Shown: in pieces, positions 1-6,206 of the stretch | How positions within the stretch are numbered: position 1 is the stretch's first letter | Layout of the letters: each line of letters opens with the position of its first letter | From: CBFGTA01 sp965651595 | Lineage (GTDB): Bacteria > Actinomycetota > Actinomycetes > S36-B12 > UBA10799 | Reading direction: 5' to 3' | Assembly (NCBI GenBank): GCA_965651595.1 | Contig: CBFGTA010000019.1 | Span: 1 to 25,195, forward strand | DNA length: 25,195 nt | The notes under the pieces: generated by a model | The model's database searches: none | Told to the model about the DNA's origin: nothing | What the model saw: the letters and a program-made list of their open reading frames with translations, nothing else | Program-made: the position numbers and the translations under genes

Positions 1-1
1 T

Positions 2-2026
2 GACTACGTCCCCGCGGGCGACCAACCACAAGCGATCGAAGAGCTAGCGGAGAAGATCCAGGCCGGGACTGAGCACGTGGTGCTGCTTGGCGCGACGGGC
101 ACCGGCAAGAGTGCGACAACGGCGTGGCTGATCGAACGCCTGCAGAGACCCACATTGGTGATGGCACCCAACAAGACGCTCGCCGCGCAGCTGGCCAACG
201 AGTTCCGGGAACTGCTTCCCCACAACGCAGTCGAATACTTCGTTTCCTACTACGACTACTACCAGCCTGAAGCCTATATCCCTCAGACAGACACATATAT
301 TGAGAAGGATTCGTCGATCAACGAGGAAGTCGAACGACTCCGTCACAGCGCTACGAACAGCCTGCTCACTCGACGTGACTGCGTCGTCGTGGCCACCGTG
401 AGCGCGATCTACGGCCTCGGAACGCCGCAGGAGTACGTCGATCGGATGGTGACGCTGCGGGTGGGTCAAGAAGTTCCTCGCAACGACTTGCTACGACAGC
501 TAGTGGGCATTCAGTACAGCCGCAATGACCTCGCGTTCACTCGGGGAACTTTCCGGGTACGGGGTGACACTGTCGAGATCTTCCCGGTTTACGAACTCCA
601 TCCGATTCGGGTAGAGATGTTCGGCGATGAAATCGAACGCTTGATGACGCTACATCCAGTTACGGGCGAGATCCTCACAGAGGACGCCGAGCTGTACATC
701 TTCCCCGCCACGCACTATGTCGCCGGTCCAGAACGAATGGCGCGAGCGATGGACGCGATTTCGGAGGAACTCGCTGTTCGCCTGGGGCAGTTGCGTTCCA
801 CGGGGAAGCTCCTGGAGGCTCAGCGACTTGAGATGCGCACGACGTACGACTTGGAAATGATGCAACAACTAGGCTTTTGTTCCGGCATTGAAAACTATAG
901 TCGCCACATTGATGGACGCCCGGCCGGTTCTGCACCCCATTGCCTGCTCGACTACTTCCCGGAGGACTTTCTCCTCGTCATTGACGAATCGCACGTTACC
1001 GTTCCCCAAATCGGTGGCATGTACGAAGGCGACATGTCACGGAAACGGATGTTGGTGGAACACGGATTTCGTTTGCCGTCGGCCATGGACAATCGCCCCC
1101 TGACGTTCACGGAATTTTCTGAGCGAGTCCGCCAAACTGTCTACTTGTCGGCCACCCCAGGGGACTACGAACTCACGGCGGCAGAAGGAGAGTTCGTCGA
1201 ACAAGTCATTCGGCCCACGGGACTGATCGATCCTTTGATCACGGTCAAGCCAACCACCGGCCAAGTGGACGATCTCTACGAGCAGATTCGCCTGCGCGCA
1301 GCTCGCAACGAACGGGTATTGGTGACCACCTTGACCAAGAAGATGGCCGAAGACTTGACCGAGTACTTGGTCGAGCAAGGCGTCCGCGCCGAGTATCTTC
1401 ACTCGGAGATTGACACGTTGAGGCGGGTGGAACTACTCAAGGAGTTGCGCCTCGGGACTTTCGACGTGCTGGTGGGGATCAACCTGCTGCGTGAGGGACT
1501 CGACTTGCCGGAAGTCAGCCTGGTTTCCATTCTGGACGCCGATAAGGAAGGCTTCTTGCGTTCGGTGCGTAGCCTCATCCAGACCATCGGTCGCGCTGCA
1601 CGTCATGTGAGCGGAGAGGTCCACATGTATGCCGACCACGTGACCGACTCAATGCGTTCAGCAATCGACGAAACCAATCGGCGCCGAGTTCGTCAACTCG
1701 ACTACAACGCAGAACATGGCATCGATCCGACTCCCTTGCGCAAGGCAATCGCCGACATTACCGACATGCTGGCCCGGGAGGATGCTGATACCGAACAACT
1801 TCTCCACGGTTCCGATGGCCAGCGCCGTGAGCTCGTTTCGGTGCCAGTAGAGTTCACTGGCTCCCTCAGCACGGCAGCCAGCGATTTGGCCGGCGTGATT
1901 CAGGAGTTGACCGACAACATGCACGAGGCCGCCGAGAGACTCAATTTTGAACTGGCGGCCCGCTTGCGAGACGAGATCGCGGACTTGAAGCGTGAGCTGC
2001 GAGTGATGCGGGAAGTGGAGGGCTAG
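2..2026 (+). CDS. uvrB: Excinuclease ABC subunit UvrB (5' end outside the window)
   Basis: UvrB is the damage-verifying helicase-like subunit of cytoplasmic nucleotide-excision repair; it is loaded on DNA by UvrA and recruits UvrC. The frame is open from base 2 to the TAG at 2024-2026 (674 codons seen). Residues such as DYVPAGDQPQAIEEL precede the first in-frame GTG at 77, so that GTG is internal and roughly 10-15 N-terminal residues are missing. Visible landmarks are Walker A GATGTGKS (about residues 30-37), the damage-probing beta-hairpin region YFVSYYDYYQPEAYIP (about 79-95), the helicase motif LLVIDESHV, QTVYLSATPG, the motif VI region RSLIQTIGRAARH, and a C-terminal UVR domain (AAERLNFELAARLRDEIADL). 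Length and order fit UvrB. The stop overlaps the next start by one base, so terC is probably co-transcribed. Identity is very secure. Confidence 0.97.
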   Translation, partial: DYVPAGDQPQAIEELAEKIQAGTEHVVLLGATGTGKSATTAWLIERLQRPTLVMAPNKTLAAQLANEFRELLPHNAVEYFVSYYDYYQPEAYIPQTDTYIEKDSSINEEVERLRHSATNSLLTRRDCVVVATVSAIYGLGTPQEYVDRMVTLRVGQEVPRNDLLRQLVGIQYSRNDLAFTRGTFRVRGDTVEIFPVYELHPIRVEMFGDEIERLMTLHPVTGEILTEDAELYIFPATHYVAGPERMARAMDAISEELAVRLGQLRSTGKLLEAQRLEMRTTYDLEMMQQLGFCSGIENYSRHIDGRPAGSAPHCLLDYFPEDFLLVIDESHVTVPQIGGMYEGDMSRKRMLVEHGFRLPSAMDNRPLTFTEFSERVRQTVYLSATPGDYELTAAEGEFVEQVIRPTGLIDPLITVKPTTGQVDDLYEQIRLRAARNERVLVTTLTKKMAEDLTEYLVEQGVRAEYLHSEIDTLRRVELLKELRLGTFDVLVGINLLREGLDLPEVSLVSILDADKEGFLRSVRSLIQTIGRAARHVSGEVHMYADHVTDSMRSAIDETNRRRVRQLDYNAEHGIDPTPLRKAIADITDMLAREDADTEQLLHGSDGQRRELVSVPVEFTGSLSTAASDLAGVIQELTDNMHEAAERLNFELAARLRDEIADLKRELRVMREVEG

Positions 2027-3093
2027 TGGTCCAGGTGCCGCTTTGGATTTGGATGGCCACGATCGGTGCCATCATCGCCCTGTTCGCACTCGACTTCTTC
2101 GTGTCACGCAAACCGCACCATGTGTCCATCAAGGAGGCAACAGCCTGGAGCCTGTTCTATGTGATTGTGGCGATCGGTTTCGGGATCGGCGTCTGGGCCT
2201 ACAAGGGATCGCAGTCAGGGACGGAATTCTTCGCGGCGTACCTAGTAGAAAAGAGCCTGTCCGTCGACAACCTGTTCGTCTTCGCGATCATTCTCACTCG
2301 ATTCAAAGTTCCCGACTTCTTACAGCACCGAGTTCTGCTGATCGGAATCGCTCTCGCTCTCGTATTCAGAGCCGTCTTTATCGCTATTGGGGCGACAGCC
2401 CTGCACTACTTCTCCTTCACTTTCGTGATCTTTGGGGCACTGCTGATCTGGACGGGTGTCCAACTCGCGCGCCATTGGAATGAGGACCCAGAGCCGGTAG
2501 ATAACTTCCTGATTCGCACGGTCAAACGTCGGTGGCGATTCACCGACGAATTCCACAACTACCGCCTCACCATTTCCGAAGGAGGCCAGCGGCTCGCCAC
2601 TCCGATGCTGCTGGTGATCATCGCAGTGGGCTCAACGGACATTCTGTTTGCCCTCGATTCCATCCCGGCCACGTTCGGTGTCACCCAGAACGCCTATCTC
2701 GTCTTCACCGCGAACGCCTTCGCGCTGCTCGGCCTGCGGGCGCTCTACTTCCTGCTCAAGGGACTGCTCGATCGGCTGGTATACCTGTCCCTGGGCCTGG
2801 CGCTGATCCTGGTGTTCATCGGCTTCAAACTCATCATCACTTTCGCCCACGAAATCGAGGAATCGATTCCGAAGATTCCGACCATGGCTTCGCTAGCGCT
2901 GATCGTCCTAATCTTGGTGGTGACGGCGATCGCCAGCCTCGTTCGCTCAAGCCGTGACCCGTCCGCACGGGCCGCCGCTGGCGTGGTGCTGAAGCGGCAG
3001 GCGCGGGACCCCGCTGCCGATGATGCGGCCGCACCCGATTTTGGGCAGCAGCCGAACAATGGAGACTACACTCCACCGGAAGAGCGCACATAG
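2026..3093 (+). CDS. TerC/Alx-family integral membrane protein
   Basis: A 355-residue polytopic membrane protein of the TerC family, which includes tellurite-resistance TerC and the manganese exporter Alx/MeeF. The two family signatures are present: EKSLSVDNLFVF (residues 75-86) and STDILFALDSIPA (203-215), with the acidic residues thought to bind metal in transmembrane helices. About eight to nine hydrophobic segments are visible. The C-terminal 45 residues are a charged, Ala-rich cytoplasmic-type tail. The GTG start shares one base with the uvrB stop (TAGTG), and GGAGGG just upstream can act as ribosome binding site. TerC genes next to uvrB occur in other actinobacteria. The substrate cannot be read from sequence; metal ion (probably manganese) export is family-based inference, and no other ter genes are nearby, so a tellurite system is unlikely. 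Confidence 0.9.
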   Translation: MVQVPLWIWMATIGAIIALFALDFFVSRKPHHVSIKEATAWSLFYVIVAIGFGIGVWAYKGSQSGTEFFAAYLVEKSLSVDNLFVFAIILTRFKVPDFLQHRVLLIGIALALVFRAVFIAIGATALHYFSFTFVIFGALLIWTGVQLARHWNEDPEPVDNFLIRTVKRRWRFTDEFHNYRLTISEGGQRLATPMLLVIIAVGSTDILFALDSIPATFGVTQNAYLVFTANAFALLGLRALYFLLKGLLDRLVYLSLGLALILVFIGFKLIITFAHEIEESIPKIPTMASLALIVLILVVTAIASLVRSSRDPSARAAAGVVLKRQARDPAADDAAAPDFGQQPNNGDYTPPEERT

Positions 3094-3114
3094 AAGTACG
3101 CCACGGCGGGCCGC

Positions 3115-3786
3115 TTACCAGCCGCGGGCCAGCCAATCGTCGAGGCTGGCGCGCTCGCGGCTCAAGGTCGTGTCGGCCCCATGGCCGGGATATACCCACG
3201 CCTCGTCGTAGGTGTTGAAGATTTCGTCCCGAATACTCGTGAACAGTTGGTGGAAGCGCTCGGTATCGTTCCAGGTATTGCCGATACCTCCTGGGAACAG
3301 GCAGTCACCCGTGAAGATGTGGACACCGTCTGGCCCCGCGTCAACGATGGTGACGACCGATCCGTCCGTATGCCCGGCAAACACCCGCACCTTCAGAGTG
3401 AGCTGACCGAGCTCGACTGCATCCCCATCGACGAGAGTGCGAACGGTCGGGACGGGAATACCCGGAGCATCGATGGCGCTGGCGATGGTCGCCGCCCCGG
3501 TAGCCGCCGCAACAGGCGCCAAGGCCTGCCAGTGGTCCCCATGGTTGTGGGTCGTGAGGATCCAGTCAAGGTTGTCGCCCACCAAGTCCAACAACGTATC
3601 TGGGTCGTTCGCGGCGTCAATCAAACCTTGCCTGCCCGTGGCACGGCACCGGAGGAGATAGGCATTGTTGTCGAGCGGTCCGACCGCCACCTTGGTGACT
3701 GTCAGGTCATTGAGTTGTCGCACTGCAGGTTCGCCGCCGACGCTGGTCTCACCGGTGTAGACGGGCGTTGATTCAGATGCTGCCAT
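3115..3786 (-). CDS. Metallo-beta-lactamase-fold hydrolase (glyoxalase II-like)
   Basis: A 223-residue soluble protein of the MBL superfamily. The zinc ligands can be followed: THNHGDH (residues 79-85), the His of FAGHT (139), the Asp of FTGDCLFPGG (161) and the His of VYPGHG (202). This set is that of glyoxalase II-like thioesterases and hydroxyacylglutathione hydrolase relatives; the substrate is not determinable. The gene is convergent with terC (21-bp gap) and divergent from uvrA, the same arrangement as Rv1637c beside uvrA in Mycobacterium tuberculosis. The ATG at 3786 is preceded, after six bases, by CACAAT (3793-3798 on the minus strand), which could be a -10 box for a leaderless transcript. 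The divergent promoter region it once shared with uvrA is now split by the IS607 element. Confidence 0.9.
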   Translation of the reverse strand: MAASESTPVYTGETSVGGEPAVRQLNDLTVTKVAVGPLDNNAYLLRCRATGRQGLIDAANDPDTLLDLVGDNLDWILTTHNHGDHWQALAPVAAATGAATIASAIDAPGIPVPTVRTLVDGDAVELGQLTLKVRVFAGHTDGSVVTIVDAGPDGVHIFTGDCLFPGGIGNTWNDTERFHQLFTSIRDEIFNTYDEAWVYPGHGADTTLSRERASLDDWLARGW

Positions 3787-3792
3787 GCGTGC

Positions 3793-3798
3793 ATTGTG
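3793..3798 (-). promoter_or_regulatory. Possible -10 box of the MBL-fold hydrolase gene
   Basis: On the minus strand CACAAT (4 of 6 matches to TATAAT) is followed by six bases and the ATG at 3786. This spacing would give a leaderless mRNA, common in actinobacteria. No convincing -35 is seen, so the call is tentative. Confidence 0.25.
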
Positions 3799-3855
3799 GC
3801 ATGAGTTGACGATTCTCCGTCTCTGTCGAACGGGGTTTGCACCAGTTCACTTGAT

Positions 3856-3866
3856 GGTGAGTAATG
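3856..3866 (+). repeat. Left copy of 11-bp inverted repeat flanking the IS607 element
   Basis: GGTGAGTAATG here is the exact reverse complement of CATTACTCACC at 6164-6174, the other side of the element. The inner hexamer GTGAGT recurs in direct orientation at 3887-3892 and 3904-3909 (the tnpA start). It is either the terminal repeat or a transposase-binding motif; for about 100 bp of sequence at each end a chance 11-bp match is unlikely. Confidence 0.6.
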
Positions 3867-3903
3867 CTATGCGTACAGGCGTTCTAGTGAGTGTTTTGGG
3901 CTG

Positions 3904-4533
3904 GTGAGTTTGACTGGGTGGGCACGGCAGCAGGGAGTGTATCCGCAGACCGCTTATCGGTGGTTTCGTGGGGGAACGTTGCCGGTGCCTGCGGTGCGGG
4001 TGAGCTCGCGCTCGGTGTTGGTATCTGCGGATGCGCCCGTTCGGGCGGAAGCAACTGCCTATGGCCTGTACGCGCGGGTGTCGTCGCACGACCGGAAGGA
4101 TGATCTGGATCGGTAGGTAGCTCGACTCACGAAGTGGGCGGCAGACGCGGGCGGTCACGTGGTGAGGGTGGTGTCCGAGGTCGGCTCGGGGGTGAACGGC
4201 ACCCGCACCAAGGTCCGTAGGATGCTCGCGGACCCGAAGGTGATCGCTGTGGTGGTCGAGCGTCGAGGTCGCCTGGGTCGAATGAACACGGAATTGATCG
4301 AGTCAGCGCTCGCTGCCCACGGCAGGCGACTTGTTGTGCTCGATGAGGGTGAGGTAGATGACGATCTGGTGCGGGACATGGTGGAAGTGCTCACCTCGTT
4401 GTGTGCGCGTCTTTACGGTCGCCGGTGGGCGCGCAGCCGTGCGTTGAAGGCGGTGGGTTGCGCGCAGCGTGACATCGGGCCTGGGTCGATTGTCAGTGGC
4501 GGCGTGCATACTGGCCGTCGGGAGGTGCGGTAA
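3904..4533 (+). pseudogene. tnpA: IS607-family transposase TnpA (serine recombinase), interrupted by an amber stop
   Basis: Full frame is 209 codons with one internal TAG at 4114-4116 (codon 71). Before it lie the MerR-like helix-turn-helix (GVYPQTAYRWFRGGTLPVPA, residues 11-30) and the catalytic motif LYARVSSHD with the nucleophilic serine (60/61). After it, in the same frame, come VARLTKWAADAGGHVVRVV, SEVGSGVNGTRTKVRRML, and a C-terminal EVDDDLVRDMVEVLTS segment. Family members read DLDRQVARL at the break, so CAG to TAG is the simplest explanation. The family's HRDRL motif reads RRGRL here (ERRGRLGR), a second sign of decay. A GTG at 4159 could restart translation, but the product would lack HTH and nucleophile. 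The GTG start at 3904 fits the family N-terminus. The stop TAA overlaps the next ATG by one base. Confidence 0.88.
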
Positions 4534-4778
4534 TGGCGAAGATGGGGGAATTGAAGCGGGCTTATGTGCGCAGGGAGCGCAAGGCCAGGTTGTGTGCTGA
4601 GTTGTCCGAGTCGTTGGTGGACAGTGTGCACGAGGCGTGGTTTCAGGGACTTGTCCAGGGGCTAACCGAACAGCAAGTCCGAGCCCGTATCCAGCGAGAA
4701 CACCAAGCGCTGCGAGCTGCTGGCACGTATCGGGCAGCGCTGATAGCACGACGTGGCATTGGGCAACTCGATGGCTAG
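4533..4778 (+). CDS. Small basic protein encoded between tnpA and tnpB
   Basis: An 81-codon ORF whose ATG overlaps the tnpA stop (TAATG) and whose last eight bases overlap the proposed tnpB ATG at 4771. The predicted product is Arg-rich, apparently all-helical and has no signal or membrane segment (KRAYVRRERKARL near the N-terminus; LTEQQVRARIQREHQAL in the middle). I do not recognise a family. The tight overlaps on both sides suggest it is translated as part of the IS operon rather than being a chance frame, and a passenger or accessory role for the recombinase or nuclease is possible but unproven. It could alternatively be a translational-coupling spacer that brings ribosomes to tnpB. Confidence 0.55.
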   Translation: MAKMGELKRAYVRRERKARLCAELSESLVDSVHEAWFQGLVQGLTEQQVRARIQREHQALRAAGTYRAALIARRGIGQLDG

Positions 4779-6159
4779 GTTCGAGGTTCCCCAGGGCTGG
4801 AGTGTGCAGGCGTTCCAGTTCACGCTGGATCTCACTGCTGATCAGGCCGCGGGCGTGCGCCGCCAGTTCGGCGGTCGCCGGTTTGCGCGTAACTGGGCGG
4901 TGCGCGCACTGAAAGCCGACTTGGACCGCTACCAGCGCACCGGCCAGCCCACGGATAGGCCGTCGTTGCCGGGGCTACGCAAGCGCTGGAACCAGGTCAA
5001 GGACACCGAATGCGTCGACCGTGACAGCGGTGAGGTGTGGTGGCCTGAAATCTCCAAAGAGGCGTTCGCTGATGGAATTAAGGCTGCGGTGGATGGCTAC
5101 TGGAACTGGCAGCAGTCCCGTACCGGTCGCCGGGCAGGTAAGCGTGTCGGGTTCCCCCGGTTCGCGAAGAAAGGGCGCGACCGGGACCGTGTCACGTTCA
5201 CCACCGGGGCGATCCGTGTCGAACCTGACCGCCGTCACGTCACTCTTCCCAGGGTTGGGACCGTGCGGGTGCACGAAAACACCCGACGCCTACAACGGTT
5301 GATCTCTAAGGATCGGGCGAGAATTTTGGCGGCAACCGTGTCCCGTAGAGGCACCCGCCTGGTTGTCGCGTTCCGTGTTCTGATCCAACGCCCACAACAA
5401 CCCGCCGTCACCGATCCAGGCTCCCGGGTGGGTGTCGACGTCGGTGTTCGAGTGCTGGCCACCGTCGCCTCCTCTGACGGTGTCGTGCTCGATCGGGTTG
5501 CGAACCCGCGCCCGTTGGAGGTGGCGCTCAAAGAACTGCGGCATCTGGGCCGACAACGGTCCCGTCGCACCATCGGGTCTCGCCGCTACATCGACACCCA
5601 AACCCAGATCACCCGGCTGCAACGGCGTGTCGGTGATATTCGTGCCCACCACATCCACGTCCTAACTTCGCACCTTGCCAAGACCCACGGCGAGATCGTG
5701 GTCGAAGGTTTGGACGCGGCGGGCATGCTGCGACAAAAAGGGCTCAACGGGGCACGTGCACGACGGCGTGGCCTGTCGGACTCCGCTCTCGGTCAGACCC
5801 GCCGCCAGTTGGCCTACAAGACCAGCTGGTACGGATCGGCGCTGGTGGTCGCTGACCGCTGGTACCCGTCATCGAAAACCTGCCACGCCTGCCAGAGCGT
5901 GCAGGAGATCGGCTGGAACGAGCACTGGCAATGCAACACCTGCGGCCTTACGCATCAGCGTGACGACAACGCCGCGATCAACCTCGCGCGCTACGAGCCA
6001 CCCAACCCCGGTGATAGCGCCGTCGGCCCAGTCAGGGCCGCCGTCAAGCGTGGAGCCGACCATAAGACCGGGCCCCGCCCGGCAGGTGGCCGTGAAGCGC
6101 GGAAGGGAAACCACCACCCGGTGGTCGAACAACCCCGAGACGGGGTGCCAATGGGATGA
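4771..6159 (+). CDS. tnpB: IS607-family TnpB, RNA-guided RuvC-type nuclease
   Basis: TnpB is the ancestor-like relative of Cas12: with an omega RNA made from the element's right end it cuts DNA matching the guide and so promotes element retention. The 462-residue product has the complete RuvC triad: Asp223 in VGVDVGVRVLA, Glu312 in IVVEGLD, and Asp398 in QRDDNAAINLA. The zinc ribbon is also complete (C371xxC374 and C388xxC391). The N-terminus FQFTLDLTADQ and the Arg-rich linker fit the family. A GTG at 4753 would add six residues, but the ATG at 4771 gives the more usual start. The last 50 or so residues, ending in a Gly/Arg/Pro-rich tail (VKRGADHKTGPRPAGGREA), are low-complexity and probably constrained by overlapping omega RNA rather than by protein function. 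Nothing indicates loss of nuclease activity, unlike tnpA. Confidence 0.93.
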   Translation: MARFEVPQGWSVQAFQFTLDLTADQAAGVRRQFGGRRFARNWAVRALKADLDRYQRTGQPTDRPSLPGLRKRWNQVKDTECVDRDSGEVWWPEISKEAFADGIKAAVDGYWNWQQSRTGRRAGKRVGFPRFAKKGRDRDRVTFTTGAIRVEPDRRHVTLPRVGTVRVHENTRRLQRLISKDRARILAATVSRRGTRLVVAFRVLIQRPQQPAVTDPGSRVGVDVGVRVLATVASSDGVVLDRVANPRPLEVALKELRHLGRQRSRRTIGSRRYIDTQTQITRLQRRVGDIRAHHIHVLTSHLAKTHGEIVVEGLDAAGMLRQKGLNGARARRRGLSDSALGQTRRQLAYKTSWYGSALVVADRWYPSSKTCHACQSVQEIGWNEHWQCNTCGLTHQRDDNAAINLARYEPPNPGDSAVGPVRAAVKRGADHKTGPRPAGGREARKGNHHPVVEQPRDGVPMG

Positions 6160-6182
6160 ACACCATTACTCACCCATTGGCA
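6146..6182 (+). repeat. 10-bp perfect inverted repeat at the right end of the IS607 element
   Basis: TGCCAATGGG (6146-6155) pairs exactly with CCCATTGGCA (6173-6182) around a 17-base loop. The structure spans the tnpB stop codon and contains the right copy of the 11-bp end repeat in its loop and second arm. It may be a recombinase-binding palindrome, the 3' stem of the omega RNA, or a transcript end signal; there is no T-run after it. Confidence 0.55.
6164..6174 (-). repeat. Right copy of 11-bp inverted repeat flanking the IS607 element
   Basis: CATTACTCACC, exact reverse complement of 3856-3866. It lies downstream of the tnpB stop and within the reading frame of the extended uvrA ORF, so the first residues of that extension would be element-derived. 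Confidence 0.6.
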
Positions 6183-6193
6183 ACGGTCTCAAG

Positions 6194-6199
6194 TACCCT
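6194..6199 (+). promoter_or_regulatory. Likely -10 box of uvrA (leaderless start)
   Basis: TACCCT fits the actinobacterial TAnnnT -10 consensus and ends seven bases before the GTG at 6207, which is the spacing of a leaderless transcript. The same TAnnnT-N7-GTG layout is found at uvrC. No good -35 hexamer is visible at 16-18 bp; the sequence upstream of about 6180 is IS-derived, so any original upstream element has been displaced. Confidence 0.45.
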
Positions 6200-6206
6200 G
6201 GCTCGA

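Larger units (their letters stand above)
3856..6180 (+). mobile_element. IS607-family insertion sequence in the uvrA upstream region (boundaries approximate)
   Basis: The element consists of a broken tnpA (serine recombinase with N-terminal HTH), an 81-codon ORF and an apparently intact tnpB, all on the plus strand, about 2.3 kb in total. The gene order tnpA-tnpB with an N-terminal MerR-like HTH and a small serine recombinase defines IS607. The ends are not certain because IS607 elements lack long terminal repeats and target duplications. I place them by an 11-bp inverted repeat (GGTGAGTAATG at 3856-3866, CATTACTCACC at 6164-6174) and by the GG dinucleotides at 3856-3857 and 6179-6180, because IS607 recombinases use GG cores. 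Removing 3858-6180 would leave a roughly 97-bp divergent intergenic region between the hydrolase gene and uvrA, a normal size. Confidence 0.8.
6020..6182 (+). ncRNA. Putative omega RNA (reRNA) scaffold overlapping the tnpB 3' end; limits uncertain
   Basis: In IS607 and IS200/605 elements the TnpB guide RNA is encoded by the 3' end of tnpB and the element's right end. Here this stretch is dense in short perfect stems: CCGGG/CCCGG at 6068-6082, ACCACC/GGTGGT at 6110-6125, CCCCG/CGGGG at 6133-6145, and a 10-bp stem TGCCAATGGG/CCCATTGGCA (6146-6155 with 6173-6182). The tail of TnpB encoded here is low-complexity, as expected if RNA structure is what is conserved. The guide would be read from the bases after the right boundary, that is, uvrA upstream DNA. 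The 5' limit given is arbitrary and the 3' scaffold end could be anywhere from about 6160 to 6182. Confidence 0.4.

Noticed and set aside
77..85. GTG at 77 as the start of uvrB
   Set aside because: UvrB homology (DYVPAGDQPQAIEEL) continues in frame to base 2, so the gene begins outside the window.
3181..3771. 196-codon plus-strand ORF opposite the MBL-fold hydrolase
   Set aside because: The minus strand encodes a full set of zinc-ligand motifs; the plus frame is a high-GC shadow.
3827..3839. LexA/SOS-like site CGAACGGGGTTTG upstream of the element
   Set aside because: One half-site (TCGAAC) is good, but the spacing to GTTTG is three and not four, and the other half is poor with correct spacing. 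It remains only a weak hint of an old uvrA operator.
4303..4749. 148-codon antisense ORF in the IS607 element
   Set aside because: Opposite to recognisable TnpA C-terminus and the coupled small ORF; no features of its own.
4753..4770. GTG at 4753 as tnpB start
   Set aside because: It adds only six residues not typical of the family; the ATG at 4771 gives the expected N-terminus and a normal overlap with the small ORF.
4771..6159. TnpB as a nuclease-dead regulator (TldR type)
   Set aside because: All three RuvC acidic residues and the zinc cysteines are present, so loss of catalysis is not supported.
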